This document shows positions 1-11,427 of a stretch of DNA of 64,000 nucleotides, in pieces. Numbering within the stretch: position 1 is the stretch's first letter; each line of letters starts with the position of its first letter. Where the stretch lies: the NCBI GenBank assembly GCA_021292105.1, contig CM037870.1:62708167-62772166 (forward strand), written 5' to 3'. The translations under genes were made by a program, and so were the position numbers. The stretch comes from Anadara kagoshimensis (lineage: Eukaryota; Mollusca; Bivalvia; Arcoida; Arcidae). Under the pieces are notes generated by a model. It saw only the letters and a list, made by a program, of their open reading frames with translations, was not told where the DNA came from and ran no database searches.

Positions 1-980
1 TGACTAATATAAAACAGACTATAATCGCAAAACTAAGAAGTCTTCCTGTATGTTATAAAGGACATATTACTTAAGTCTGAAGGTAGGAAGCTAGATTTAT
101 ATATATATCACTACTATTATATGGTTCAGTCTGCCTGAATATTGATGTTACCCCCCAGTCATTGGACTTGAGGTAAATCCCTTAATCTAACCCCAAATTT
201 TAAGGTCAGCGGCTTAGTGTTTACCTGCCCAGTTAAGACCCCCTCCCTCAGCGAAGATCGTTTAATATATAGATATATTCATGATACATAAATAGTGTGA
301 AAGGAATCATTGCACTGGATATTAAAAAGCCAATATATACCTTAATGCATTACTGTAATTTAAGGTATTTTACCTGTTGATTAATTTTGGTGGATATAAG
401 TAAAACATACTACCTGTCAAGAGTGTAATAGTGTTAATTAAGGTAAGAGAAAAGTTAATCTATTTACTTTATGATATATTTAGATGTCAGTCTACATTTG
501 TTTATTTTTACATATACCGGTACATATTTATATATATATGTTTTCATGTTTATTTATTTTTCGCATGTGTTGCTAAATATGGCTATGTTGTTTTCCAAGA
601 TGTATTATTAATAGATTATGTAGAACTTGTGTCTGGCTGGATTTTTTTCTACTGGTATTTACTTAGTGTTTATGCTTTCTGAAGTTTTTCTCAAATGTTT
701 TACTGAAAAGAATTCCATTTTGGACTGACAAAGCTTGAACATGACAAAATCATTTCATTTGTAGTATTTTTGTGAAAAATAATTAGTCAAAAAATTGTAC
801 ATAGAGTTCAAGGGTTGCGGTGGGGCGGGGGTTTTACAAAAGAAAGCCCTACCCTAGAACATTTATAAAAAAAAATATGTGCACTGACATAGTTATTAAA
901 ATAGGGATTAAATATTGAACTATGCATACATTGACACAAATTTAATCTTTTTCTATAAGTTAAAATTTAAGTATATGACA
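1..980. other. AT-rich non-coding stretch
   Basis: AT-rich sequence with a poly-A/T-rich background. I see no gene, SINE head or tandem repeat here. Confidence 0.6.
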
Positions 981-983
981 GTA

Positions 984-1160
984 CAGTAAAACCTTGTTGT
1001 AATGACCCTTTATCAGCTTGCATATAGCCACATTTTAAATCCCAAAATTCATTTTTACTGATTTTTCTTTTTTTTTTGTAAATCACCCCCAATTTAATGC
1101 AAAACCCTTTAATGCTAAGATTTGAATGATGGTGATACAACCGTGATGAAAGTTTTACTA
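984..1160. mobile_element. Short TA-flanked DNA-transposon remnant (CAGTAAAACCT termini)
   Basis: The left end TA-CAGTAAAACCTTGTTGTAATG and an inverted right end AAGTTTTACTA-TA about 177 bp apart resemble pogo/Tigger-type termini with TA target duplications. No transposase is present. Confidence 0.5.
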
Positions 1161-1189
1161 TAGTAGAAAGTCTACAGGTAATTGTATGA

Positions 1190-1515
1190 ATAGTAACACC
1201 TGTATATGAAGACCGCTCACTGGAACTAAGAAATATGGACTTTATAGACAGGTGGTCTTTATATATAGCAGTAATAAAAGCAAATAGATTTTTAAAATGG
1301 TCTTTATTGACAGGTTATCTCTATCTAGAGGTGGTCACTAGCAGTGTTACTGTATAGACAGGTGGTTTTATGTATAGGTGGTCACTACATCAGATTTACT
1401 TTATAGGCAGGTGGTTTCTATATAGAGGTGGTCGCCATAACAAGTTTTACTGTACAGACAAGTGGGCTTTATATAGAGGCGGCCGCTATAGCTGATTTTA
1501 CTGTATATGTATTTA
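1190..1515 (-). repeat. Degenerate antisense array related to the 45-kb 51-bp satellite
   Basis: Several diverged units each carry CAGGTGGT, CTTTATATAGAGGTGGTC and TTTTACTGTA. These are the reverse complement of the unit repeated at 44.4-45.7 kb. Confidence 0.65.
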
Positions 1516-1787
1516 ATTGGGAAATATTCCAGAGTTTTAATTGTTAAACATGCTTTTTCCTGCCTTTAAGGTGTTAATTGTTAAACTTGCTTTTTCCTGC
1601 CTTCATTGTTAAATCTGTCCCTTTTGTATAATAAATCTGTGTTTGAACTTCCCTATAACAACTTGATATAATCAAACTGGCAATACACATCAATTACATT
1701 CATAATGTAGTTCCTGTGACTTCCGTTTTTCAAGTTTACTTTTGTAATTAACTTGGTCACTATTGCCAAGTGGAGTAGAATGAAGTA

Positions 1788-4700
1788 ATGGTGTTTTACT
1801 GGGTCACAGCTGTCATTAGGAGTGAAGTTATGGTGTTTTACTGGGTCACAGCTGTCATTAGGAGTGAAGTAATGGTGTTTTACTGGGTCACAGCTGTCAT
1901 TAGGAGTGAAGTAATGGTGTTTTACTGGGTCACAGCTATCATTAGGAGTGAAGTTATGGTGTTTTACTGGGTCACAGCTGTCATTAGGAGTGAAGTAATG
2001 GTGTTTTACTGGGTCACAGCTGTCATTAGGAGTGAAGTAATGGTGTTTTACTGGGTCACAGCTGTCATTAGGAGTGAAGTAATGGTGTTTTACTGGGTGA
2101 CAGCTGTCATAAGGAGTGAAGTAATGGTGTTTTACTGGGTGACAGCTGTCATTAGGAGTGAAGTAATGGTGTTTTACTGGGTCACAGCTGTCATAAGGAG
2201 TGAAGTAATGGTGTTTTACTGGGTGACATCTGTCATTAGGAGTGAAGTAATGGTGTTTTACTGGGTCACAGCTGTCATTAGGAGTGAAGTTATGGTGTTT
2301 TACTGGGTGACAGCTGTCATTAGGAGTGAAGTAATGGTGTTTTACTGGGTCACAGCTGTCATTAGGAGTGAAGTAATGGTGTTTTACTGGGTCACAGCTG
2401 TCATTAGGAGTGAAGTAATGGTGTTTTACTGGGTCACAGCTGTCATAAGGAGTGAAGTAATGGTGTTTTACTGGGTGACAGCTGTCATTAGGAGTGAAGT
2501 AATGGTGTTTTACTGGGTCACAGCTGTCATTAGGAGTGAAGTAATGATGTTTTACTGGGTCACAGCTGTCATTAGGAGTGAAGTAATGATGTTTTACTGG
2601 GTCACAGCTGTCATTAGGAGTGAAGTAATGGTGTTTTACTGGGTCACAGCTGTCATTAGGAGTGAAGTAATGGTGTTCTACTGGGTCACAGCTGTCATTA
2701 GGAGTGAAGTAATGGTGTTTTACTGGGTCACAGCTGTCATTAGGAGTGAATTGTGTTTTACTGGGTCACAGCTGTCATTAGGAGTGAAGTAATGGTGTTT
2801 TACTGGGTCACAGCTGTCATTAGGAGTGAAGTAATGGTGTTTTACTGGGTCACAGCTGTCATTAGGAGTGAAGTAATGGTGTTTTACTGGGTCACAGCTG
2901 TCATTAGGAGTGAAGTAATGGTGTTCTACTGGGTCACAGCTGTCATTAGGAGTGAAGTAATGGTGTTTTACTGGGTCACAGCTGTCATTAGGAGTGAATT
3001 GTGTTTTACTGGGTCACAGCTGTCATTAGGAGTGAAGTAATGGTGTTTTACTGGGTCACAGCTGTCGTTAGGAGTGAAGTAATGGTGTTTTACTGGGTCA
3101 CAGCTGTCATTAGGAGTGAATTGTGTTTTACTGGGTGACAGCTGTCATTAGGAGTGAAGTAATGGTGTTTTACTGGGTGACAGCTGTCATTAGGAGTGAA
3201 GTAATGGTGTTTTACTGGGTCACAGCTGTCGTTAGGAGTGAAGTAATGGTGTTTTACTGGGTCACAGCTGTCATTAGGAGTGAAGTAATGGTGTTTTACT
3301 GGGTCTCAGCTGTCATTAGGAGTGAAGTAATGATGTTTTACTGGGTGACAGCTGTCATTAGGAGTTAAGTAATGGTGTTTTACTGGGTCACAGCTGTCGT
3401 TAGGAGTGAAGTAATGGTGTTTTACTGGGTCACAGCTGTCATTAGGAGTGAAGTAATGGTGTTTTACTGGGTGACAGCTGTCATTAGGAGTGAAGTAATG
3501 GTGTTTTACTGGGTCACAGCTGTCATTAGGAGTGAAGTAATGGTGTTTTACTGGGTCACAGCTATCATTAGGAGTGAAGTAATGGTGTTTTACTGGGTCA
3601 CAGCTGTCATTAGGAGTGAAATATGGTGTTTTACTGGATCACAGCTGTCGTTAGGAGTGAAGTAATGGTGTTTTACTGGGTCACAGCTGTCATTAGGAGT
3701 GAAGTAATGGTGTTTTACTGGGTGACAGCTGTCATTAGGAGTGAAGTAATGGTGTTTTACTGGGTCACAGCTGTCATTAGGATTGAAGTAATGGTGTTTT
3801 ACTGGGTCACAGCTGTCATTAGGAGTGAAGTAATGGTGTTTTACTGGGTCACAGCTATCATTAGGAGTGAAGTTATGGTGTTTTACTGGGTGACAGCTGT
3901 CATTAGGAGTGAAGTAATGGTGTTTTACTGGGTCACAGCTGTCATTAGGAGTGAAGTAATGGTGTTTTACTGGGTGACAGCTGTCATTAGGATTGAAGTT
4001 ATGATATTTTACTGGGTGACAGCTGTCATTAGGAGTGAAGTAATGGTGTTTTACTGGGTCACAGCTGTCATTAGGAGTGAAGTAATGGTGTTTTACTGGG
4101 TCACAGCTGTCATTAGGAGTGAAGTAATGGTGTTTTACTGGGTGACAGCTGTCATTAGCAGTGAAGTAATGGTGTTTTACTGGGTCACAGCTGTCATTAG
4201 GAGTGAAGTTATGGTGTTTTACTGGGTCACAGCTGTCATTAGGAGTGAAGTAATGGTGTTTTATTGGGTCACAGCTGTCATTAGGAGTGAAGTAATGGTG
4301 TTTTACTGGGTCACAGCTGTCATTAGGAGTGAAGTAATGGTGTTTTACTGGGTCACAGCTGTCATTAGGAGTGAAGTAATGGTGTTTTACTGGGTGACAG
4401 CTGTCATTAGGAGTGAAGTAATGGTGTTTTACTGGGTCACAGCTGTCATTAGGAGTGAAGTTATGGTGTTTTACTGGGTCACAGCTGTCATTAGGAGTGA
4501 AGTAATGGTGTTTTACTGGGTGACAGCTGTCATTAGGAGTGAAGTAATGGTGTTTTACTGGGTGACAGCTGTCCTTAGGAGTGAAGTTATGGTGTTTTAC
4601 TGGGTCACAGCTGTCATTAGGAGTGAAGTTATGGTGTTTTACTGGGTCACAGCTGTCATTAGGAGTGAAGTAATGGTGTTTTACTGGGTGACAGCTGTCA

Positions 4701-5008
4701 TTAGGAGTGAAGTAATGGTGTTTTACTGGGTGACAGCTGTCATTAGGAGTGAAGTAATGGTGTTTTACTGGGTGACAGCTGTCATTAGGAGTGAAGTAAT
4801 GGTGTTTTACTGGGTGACAGCTGTCATTAGGAGTGAAGTAATGGTGTTTTACTGGGTGACAGCTGTCATTAGGAGTGAAGTAATGGTGTTTTACTGGGTC
4901 ACAGCTGTCATTAGGAGTGAAGTAATGGTGTTTTACTGGGTCACAGCTGTCATTAGGAGTGAAGTAATGGTGTTTTACTGGGTCACAGCTGTCATTAGGA
5001 GTGAAGTA
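1788..5008. repeat. 42-bp minisatellite, about 77 units
   Basis: The unit starts ATGGTGTTTTACTGGGT(C/G)A and continues CAGCTGTCATTAGGAGTGAA. Because 42 is a multiple of three, one frame stays open as a repeated M-V-F-Y-W-V-T-A-V-I-R-S-E-V peptide, but nothing suggests translation. Unit variants are GTCAC/GTGAC, GTAATG/GTTATG, a 4-bp deletion (GAATTGTG) and single changes. Every unit keeps CAGCTG with rare exceptions. The right edge runs straight into an antisense SINE fragment. Confidence 0.97.
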
Positions 5009-5112
5009 GAGTAATAGTGTTCTATGCTCCAGTCTATATCAATTGTGGTGGTAAGATGTCATTGATTGAGGAAACTGGAATGTCCAAGAGAAAATTGCTG
5101 ACTTTCCACTAG
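5009..5112 (-). mobile_element. SINE-L fragment (3' half, antisense)
   Basis: Diverged antisense SINE-L tail with GTGTTCTATGCTCCAGTC and GAGGAAACTGGAATGTCCAAG. It directly abuts the 42-bp array, whose unit matches the neighbouring tail sequence GAAGTAATGGTGTTTTAC. Confidence 0.6.
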
Positions 5113-5129
5113 CAAACATTCCATTATTG

Positions 5130-5163
5130 TTTAGGGACATTATAACAAAGTTTTACTGTACAG
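5130..5163. mobile_element. Isolated TIR end (AAGTTTTACTGTA)
   Basis: GGGACATTATAACAAAG followed by TTTTACTGTA is the right terminus of the TA-flanked family. No partner end is close by. Confidence 0.4.
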
Positions 5164-5320
5164 TCGCTTGCACATGGATAGTGCTGCATTAAAAACAAAA
5201 AAAAATAATTATAAGGTTTTCATGAATTTATATACACATAAAATTAAAATTAAACCTCTGCTTGCTATAAGATTTTGTGTACGACTGGAATACATTATGT
5301 AATATTATTGTACATGTATA

Positions 5321-6112
5321 GGCAAACAGCATTGACCTGTCTGTTTGACCTTTCATAAGGAATTTATATATTCATATATGTGGTGTTTGACATAACAGCC
5401 TGTCCCACAGTTTGAGACTGGTTACTTTGGGAAGGACTGGTTGCTTTTTTCAATAGTCTCCTATAATATATCACAGTAAGAAAGGAAATATTGAAATTAC
5501 CAAGAAAATAACTGGTTGAAAATGTTCACTTATTTTGAACACTGATAGTTGAGTCCACCTAATACATAGATAATGTTAGGATTCACAGTTAATAAATACA
5601 CAAATCACCAACATACAACTATAGCACTATAATATGTCCTTAACCCTCCACCGTTGATGATTCCACATATGGATGAAATAAATACATACTTATATTACCT
5701 ATACAATAATACACTGTTCATAAGGTTGTCTCCACAGTTGAGTGGTCTAAAGTGCATGCTTACAGTGGTTCCAATGCCACTCAGGACATATACTAGTGTG
5801 AAAAGATTGTCAAATTCCTTGCCAAAGATCTCAGTTAGGTGGTCTCAGCAGTTGACTGGTCTATATTGCTTGTTTGCTTACAGTGGTTCTAATCTCAGTC
5901 GGGACATAATCTAGTTTGAAAAGTTTGTCAGTTCCCTTGCCAAAGATCAGTGGTTATCTTCAGGCACTCCAGTTTCCTCCACAATTCATGAACTGCCTCA
6001 ATGTAAGTGAAAGAATCTTGACTAGGGTACAAAACTCCATTTTACTCTTTCACTCATTGGTTCATAATAAATATCAAAAGGGGTCAGTCAGACAGGTGAT
6101 TGTTGTTTGTCT
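5321..6112 (+). mobile_element. GGCAAACA MITE copy 1, split by insertions
   Basis: The left terminus GGCAAACAGCATTGACCTGT and the inverted right terminus ACAGGTGATTGTTGTTTGTC enclose interior sequence shared with the other copies (AATGTTAGGATT...AATAAAT...CATAATAAAT). It is about 790 bp instead of ~210 bp because a SINE-L copy and one other segment lie inside it. Confidence 0.7.
5717..6060 (+). mobile_element. SINE-L copy with duplicated head, nested in MITE
   Basis: Two successive tRNA-like heads (TTGAGTGGTCTAAAG at ~5734 and TTGACTGGTCTATATTG at ~5853) are followed by one body and tail ending near the ACTC run. GTTCATAA occurs on both sides (left ~5716, right ~6059), consistent with a target-site duplication. 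Confidence 0.8.
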
Positions 6113-6489
6113 GTACAAATACCATTGTATAATTAACATGTTGTCGATATTGTTATTTGTCATGAATAATAATGTACAAAAAATACTAGTACTATGTATA
6201 AAAGTCGTTAATTTTAAATTTATGTAAAATAGGTATAATACAGACTGGTTTTTATATATATTTATGAATAATATCTACTAATTGCCTTTGATATTGTCGA
6301 GAATTTTCACAGAGAGAAAATTGTTCAATGAATACCAAATTTTTTTGAGTGTTTTTGAAAAATCAACATACTGGTATATGTTAGAGTTAACTTTGAGGTA
6401 AGTCTGTTGTTAAGATTTAACTGAATTATGAAGTAAATATTGTCTTGAAAAGATTGAGGTCATAGCGGCCAAGTGGTACAGGATATGAT
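6113..6489. other. AT-rich non-coding stretch
   Basis: No gene or recognisable repeat. Confidence 0.5.
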
Positions 6490-6735
6490 GTAGACAGAAT
6501 AGTGTTTGGCCCTGTCAAGATTGTTTCACTTATATTGAGGTTCTCAGTTTTAGAATGATGGAGGAAATTTGATTAGGTACCCAAAGAAAACCACCTTACC
6601 TTCAGTAAGTGAACTAACAAGTTAGGATTTTATTAAGTGAGTGTTATTTGAACTTTGGCTGTGGGATGCACTAGACTTTGATCTGTATAAGCATGCACTT
6701 TAGGGTCTTCAGACCACTTGTCCACCAAGTCATAA
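6490..6735 (-). mobile_element. SINE-L copy (antisense)
   Basis: Reads tail to head: CCTGTCAAGATTGTTTCACTT, GATGGAGGAAATTTG, AAAGAAAACCACCTTACC, then the head complement GACCACTTGTCCACCAAG. Confidence 0.75.
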
Positions 6736-6842
6736 ATTTCAGTGCTTAAACTACACTGTAGAACAGTGTTTCATATCAATTGTGGCTATATATCTTACTG
6801 ATGCCATTTGCTCTGAGGTGCCATTTTAATTAGGTTTCACCT

Positions 6843-7068
6843 GGGGACCTTGGTGGTTGAGTGGTCTAAAGAGCATGCTTATAGATCACAGTTTCTCAGT
6901 GTATTGGTTCTTATGCTACTCGGAGAGAGTTTGTCAGTTTGTTTGGCAAAGATTGATTGTTTTCTTAGACACTCTGGTTTCTGCCACCGTCCACAAACTG
7001 ACTGCCTCTATATAAGTAAAAGAAAGGGCATCGAATTCCATTTCTCCACTTCAATCAATTCCAACATT
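6843..7068 (+). mobile_element. SINE-L copy
   Basis: The head CCTTGGTGGTTGAGTGGTC is an A-box-like match to class II tRNAs. GAGAGAGTTTGTCAGTTTG, CACTCTGGTTTCTGCCACC and a tail ending near TTCTCCACTTC follow. With the previous antisense copy it forms a tail-less inverted pair. Confidence 0.85.
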
Positions 7069-7423
7069 TAATGAAACAAACAGAAAAAATAGAAGTTAGA
7101 AACTAATTTAATTAAACATCTTTGTTTTACTAAAGCTGCTTAAAACTAAAACTGCTTTCAGAGAAGCAAATATGCCCCAAAAGACTTTTCAAATACAAAA
7201 CTATCACTCTTGCAAGTGAACAGAGATGAAAATTTATTATGTACTGTATCATGTCATATCAGATATATTTTATCAAACAATCAATCATCATATATAACAC
7301 AGACAACATTAGCAGTAAGTAACACACATGACCTTGAGTTATTGATAATCATATTTAGTAAGGCTATTTACTGGTAATTGATTCTGCTTCAGCCATATAC
7401 ATGTATATTTTTATATACATGTA

Positions 7424-7650
7424 CAGTAAAACCTGGTTTTAATGCCCATCAATCACTTTGCCACCTTGCTTATTAATTGCCACAGTATTTTAAAGTCCTG
7501 AAATCTTTTTAAGTCTTCCTTAACATTGCCAAACGGCTTTATAACACAAAAAGTTGACTGAAATAAAATGAGATTATACTATCACAAAACTCCTTTATAA
7601 TGCCAACAAAATAACAGAACAAATGATGGCAATGTCTCTCAGTTTTACTG
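7424..7650. mobile_element. Complete small TA-flanked MITE (pogo/Tigger-like termini)
   Basis: 227 bp between TA dinucleotides: CAGTAAAACCTGGTTTTAATGCC at the left and its inverted partner GGCAATGTCTCTCAG-TTTTACTG at the right. AT-rich interior, no coding capacity. Confidence 0.6.
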
Positions 7651-7730
7651 TATATTATTTTACAAAACAGTTGTCTTGGCTTAATTTTAGTTCGTTGATA
7701 ATCAAACCAGTGTTTGTATTTTTCCAAACA

Positions 7731-8368
7731 CAGTAAAATTTGCTTTAGTGACCACCTTTATATAATGACCATTTAGATTATTATACCCCCCGCTTAAAAA
7801 GTGTGTGTGTGTGTGTGTGGGGGGGGGGGGTATATAGTGATAGGGGTGTCCGTGTGTCCGTCCGTCCTTCCGTTACACCTTAGGGTACCCATCTCTTATC
7901 CGCAACTCCTCCTAAATAAACCCTTGAATGGATTTTCATGAAACTTTCACACAATCTTTGTGATATAATGTTTGATGTGCACCTTATATTTAAAAATTTG
8001 ATCCTATGGATTTTTTTATGTGGGGGGAGCAGGGGGTATTTTTTGTGAGCTTGTGGCTCACAGTTTTTCTAGTTGTTTTAAGGTCCTTCTGCTTCATATT
8101 TCTTTAAAAAAACTATGTAAAGATCACCTGTTTATTAAGGCCAGTTGTTTAAAGTATGCTTCATATTTGTGACAAAAAGAACCTTTACATGAAGGGAACT
8201 TGTCTATGAAGTCCATATTTGTTAGGACCATGTGGGGTTTTAAAATACAGGTTTAAGGTCCCTTTGCTTCCAATTCTTGCAAAATAAACTTCTATAGAAA
8301 TTCCACCTGTCTATAATGTCCATTTTAATTAGGTCCCATGGGTGGTATTTAAATACAGGTTTTACTAG
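7731..8368. mobile_element. Longer element of the CAGTAAAACCT family with nested insertion
   Basis: The left end CAGTAAAATTTGCTTTAGTG and right end ATACAGGTTTTACT flank interior repeats of the form AAGGTCC...TTTGCTTC and CCACCTGTCTATAATGTCC. A TATACCCCCC element interrupts it near the left end. Confidence 0.5.
7782..8074 (+). mobile_element. TATACCCCCC dispersed repeat
   Basis: Starts TATACCCCCCGCTT, then a (GT)n-G12 tract, GTCCGTGTGTCCGTCCGTCC, GGATTTTCATGAAACTTTC and ends GGCTCACAGTTTTTCTAGTT. I associate this arrangement with a repeat common in bivalve and gastropod genomes. No coding capacity. Confidence 0.6.
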
Positions 8369-9110
8369 ATACTCTATCAGTTTACCCAGAAGCAACAGCA
8401 GCCTGAAGTCAATTGATAATTAAAACAGTGTCTGTGGTACTACCATTGATATTGAATTTTGATCCCCAATCATTTTCCAATACTCCATATTAAAATTGAA
8501 TTTTGACCCAGGTATTCAATCAGAATTTCATGTTTGTTTTGTTAAGATTTTTCAAATTATTTTAAACATTGGGTTTATAGATAAATGTTGACATATTTAA
8601 CCTGAGATATGAGATATATATAATAATGTTGTAAATCAATAAAGTTTAGTCTGTATATCAGTGTTTAAATGCTCTATATATCATATACGCTGGCTATACA
8701 TGCTGGCTCTGTGCTGGTTATACTGGTAGACCTACACCGAAGAAATTTGTGTTACTAATCTTTGATCAATACATAATGAAATCTCAATCTATCATAGCTT
8801 CAGTCAAATTTTTGTCATTTTAAAAAACCTTGCTATAAAATTCAGGGACACATTATATTGTTATTCAAATTTTGGCATTTTGAAAAGCATTTGACATTTT
8901 AGAGGTTTTGTTCACATGATTCTTGACTCTTGTTTCTACATACAAAGTACTTTGAGACAAAAAATTCAAATGTCATGTCATGTCAGAGTTTTGACAGTCT
9001 GAAATCAAACACTGACCATACATTTACAGAGTTACCACACCACCAACATTCCCTTAAGAGAAGGTCTGTGTTTTTCTCTGTGCACTGTTGACATCTACAA
9101 TCACAGAGCT
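8369..9110. other. AT-rich non-coding stretch
   Basis: No gene or clear repeat. Several AAATTTTGNCATTTTGAAAA-like phrases hint at old decayed repeats. Confidence 0.5.
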
Positions 9111-9124
9111 TGACCATTTCAGTA

Positions 9125-9680
9125 AAAATAAAAGAATTTTGACAGGGCCTAAAATACCATTACCTTCACTTGATATCTTTAGAGAATGACAAAACACATG
9201 TTTTTCAACATTCTGCCTCAATATTAGTGAAGAATCAACCATGTCGTCATGACAGGGGTGTAAAACGTTATAACTCTACCCCAGAGAATTTTTTTTCTTG
9301 CCCCAGTCAAGATTATTCACATATATTTAGGCTGTCAGCTCAAAAATGGTGGAGGAAACTTGAGTCAACCTGAGTTTTGGCAAGTGAAACTCCTAAGAAT
9401 TGCAAAAAGTGTATTGTTCAAAATGCCAAAGAAATGGCATACTATTATCGAACTTCTGTTCTTTTTAAACCAGTAAAATGTTAATATTTTGAAAGGGGTT
9501 TTGCAATAGTTTCAGGTAGTTGAACATGATAGTGTGGAGACACTAATCTCAGTCAAATTTTAGCATGTTGAAACAGATTTGGCAGTAATTTCAGTGAGGT
9601 TGTCAGTTCAGGAATGGTGGAGCTAGGAAACCTGAGTCCCCAAAAAAAACCTTTGACCTTTGGCAAGTGAAACTCCAGAG
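9125..9680 (-). mobile_element. Scrambled SINE-L fragments
   Basis: Pieces include CCTCAATATTAGTGAAGAATC (sense), CCCCAGTCAAGATTATTCAC and GGTGGAGGAAACTTGAG (antisense, ~9300-9375), and GGAATGGTGGAGCTAGGAAAC (antisense, ~9612). Decayed and rearranged. Confidence 0.55.
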
Positions 9681-10017
9681 AATAGAAAAAAATATAATGT
9701 TGAAAATTCCAAAGAAATTGCACTTGCATTTACATTCATCTTTAGCCAGTAATATAATGCCCATATAAAATTTGTTGATATAAAAATCATGAGTTGTATT
9801 AATATTGAGTTTATCAAATGTTTGTTTTGATTTGAAGGAGTATTTATTTGTGGGTGGGATTTATTTATATCTGATCGGAATTTGATTGTACATGCTGATT
9901 TTGTCAATATTTGTTTTAATTAAAGGTACACATTCATGACCAATTCTAATGTCACATGACCTATTGTTGACCATTGTTGGTTTATTTGTAGCCAATTTTA
10001 TGTCAACAAGAAGTCAG

Positions 10018-10390
10018 TGGATTAGTGAAGGGGCAGTATGTGTGCTGTAGGGGTGGAATGGGAGGGGTGGAGTGAAGTGTCAGTGAAGCTATCAGTATGT
10101 GTGTTGGAGGGGGTTATATGGGGGTATGGAGGAAGGGGTTAGCAAAGTTTTCAGTATTTGAGCTGTAGGAGTGGGTTTGGGGGAGACATCACATAAAGGG
10201 GTGTGTGAATCAAGCATAAGTGTACTGTAGGGTTTAAAATGGATAAGTGAAAAGGGCAGTTTGTTTACTGTAGGGGTGGAAAGGGAGGCATTAGTGAAGG
10301 GGTTAGTGAAGGGAGCAGAATACAAGCTGTGGGAGTGGGATAGGATGGAGACATTGAGGCAAGGTTAAGTAAGGTGGCAGTATGTGGAAA
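10018..10390. repeat. Degenerate G-rich tandem repeat, ~60-75 bp units
   Basis: Recurrent phrases TTAGTGAAGGGG, CAGTATGTGTG, CTGTAGGGGTGGA and GGGAGT form about five irregular units on a purine-rich strand. No open frame of interest. Confidence 0.6.
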
Positions 10391-10865
10391 TTTGAATATG
10401 ACTAATAACTTAATTAAATATCAGAAGATTTATTAAATCTTTCAGAAACTTGATATGTGCATTTAATACATTTATTTAAATAGCTATTTTGTAACTCAAA
10501 CTTAAAGATCTTTGGTTTCAAAATCATTTTATCAATCTCAGATTTAAATGCAGGGTTTAGAAGTTTTAGACAAATCAGAGTTGTGCAAAGGCAAAATTTC
10601 AATATTCTTAAATTGGCTATGTTGACATAAATTTTAATAACATTGTGAGAATCTGTTGGAATTAGGACAAAACTTAAGCTCACCTGGACAAATGGATTAC
10701 AATTTTTTTTTGTCAAAAATACAGTCATTGCCTGAAATTGCACTCAAATCTGCTGCTTTAAATGCCACCATTACATATGGACCACTATTTTATTTCAATT
10801 TGTAGAGTACTTGCTTCATTCATATTTAGAAGACTGGGAGTTTGGCCAAAACTTGAAAATCAGTA
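10391..10865. other. Non-coding stretch
   Basis: AT-rich. A 109-codon minus-strand open stretch here has no recognisable motif and looks like chance. Confidence 0.5.
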
Positions 10866-11100
10866 GATGTGCCTCAGTGGATAAATGTTCCTACAGATCA
10901 TAGAGCCTTTCATTAACTAAGTTCAAATTGCATTCAGACAGATCCTAGTATGAGAAAGTATGTCAGTATGTTTGGCAATTTAGGCCAATAATGGTCTCTT
11001 AGAACATTAGTATCCTCATCATCCCAGAACTAACCACCTTGAAAAAATCTTTATTCCTTGGGTTTACAGTACCAGATACAATCCACTCCTCTGTCAGAAC
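10866..11100 (+). mobile_element. SINE-L copy (diverged)
   Basis: Head TGCCTCAGTGGATAAATG, then CAGACAGATCCTAGTATGAG, GTCAGTATGTTTGGCAATTT and CATCATCCCAGAACTAACC. Confidence 0.7.
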
Positions 11101-11158
11101 AGTGGTAATGGTTCAATAAAGTGCCAAATACCTGTGTAAAGACTATGGTCTCAATAAC

Positions 11159-11243
11159 ATGTTTTACTATATAAAGACTGCCTTTCTATAAAGTCCATAT
11201 TTCAGTTTCCCCTGAATAGTATTTATATACAGGTTTTACTGTA
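11159..11243. mobile_element. Terminal fragment of CAGTAAAACCT family
   Basis: GTTTTACTATATAAAGACTG, then a second end ACAGGTTTTACTGTA. An 85-bp derivative. Confidence 0.4.
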
Positions 11244-11268
11244 TTTCAAAACTGATTTACTTATTAGT

Positions 11269-11427
11269 TAATTAGGACAAACACCAACATCTTCAGATAT
11301 TGTGATGGTGATGGTCAAGTTTTTGATCCGAAGAAGGCCATTGCAAGCCAAAGTGTTGGCCAGCACCATACAACCTACAACATTATCACAATATCTGAAG
11401 ATGTTGATATAAATTTTGTCCTAATTA
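11269..11427. mobile_element. 159-bp palindromic element with ~38-bp inverted ends
   Basis: Left TAATTAGGACAAA plus AACATCTTCAGATATTGTGAT; right ATCACAATATCTGAAGATGTT plus TTTGTCCTAATTA. The centre holds CCGAAGAAGGCCATTGCAAG followed by CCAAAGTGTTGGCC, which recalls hammerhead-ribozyme cores in Penelope-like and related elements, but with core mismatches. Confidence 0.7.

Noticed and set aside
1788..5014. Long open frames encoding a repeated M-V-F-Y-W-V-T-A-V-I-R-S-E-V peptide
   Set aside because: They follow directly from a stop-free 42-bp unit. There is no start context, no splice sites, and changes are not biased to silent positions.
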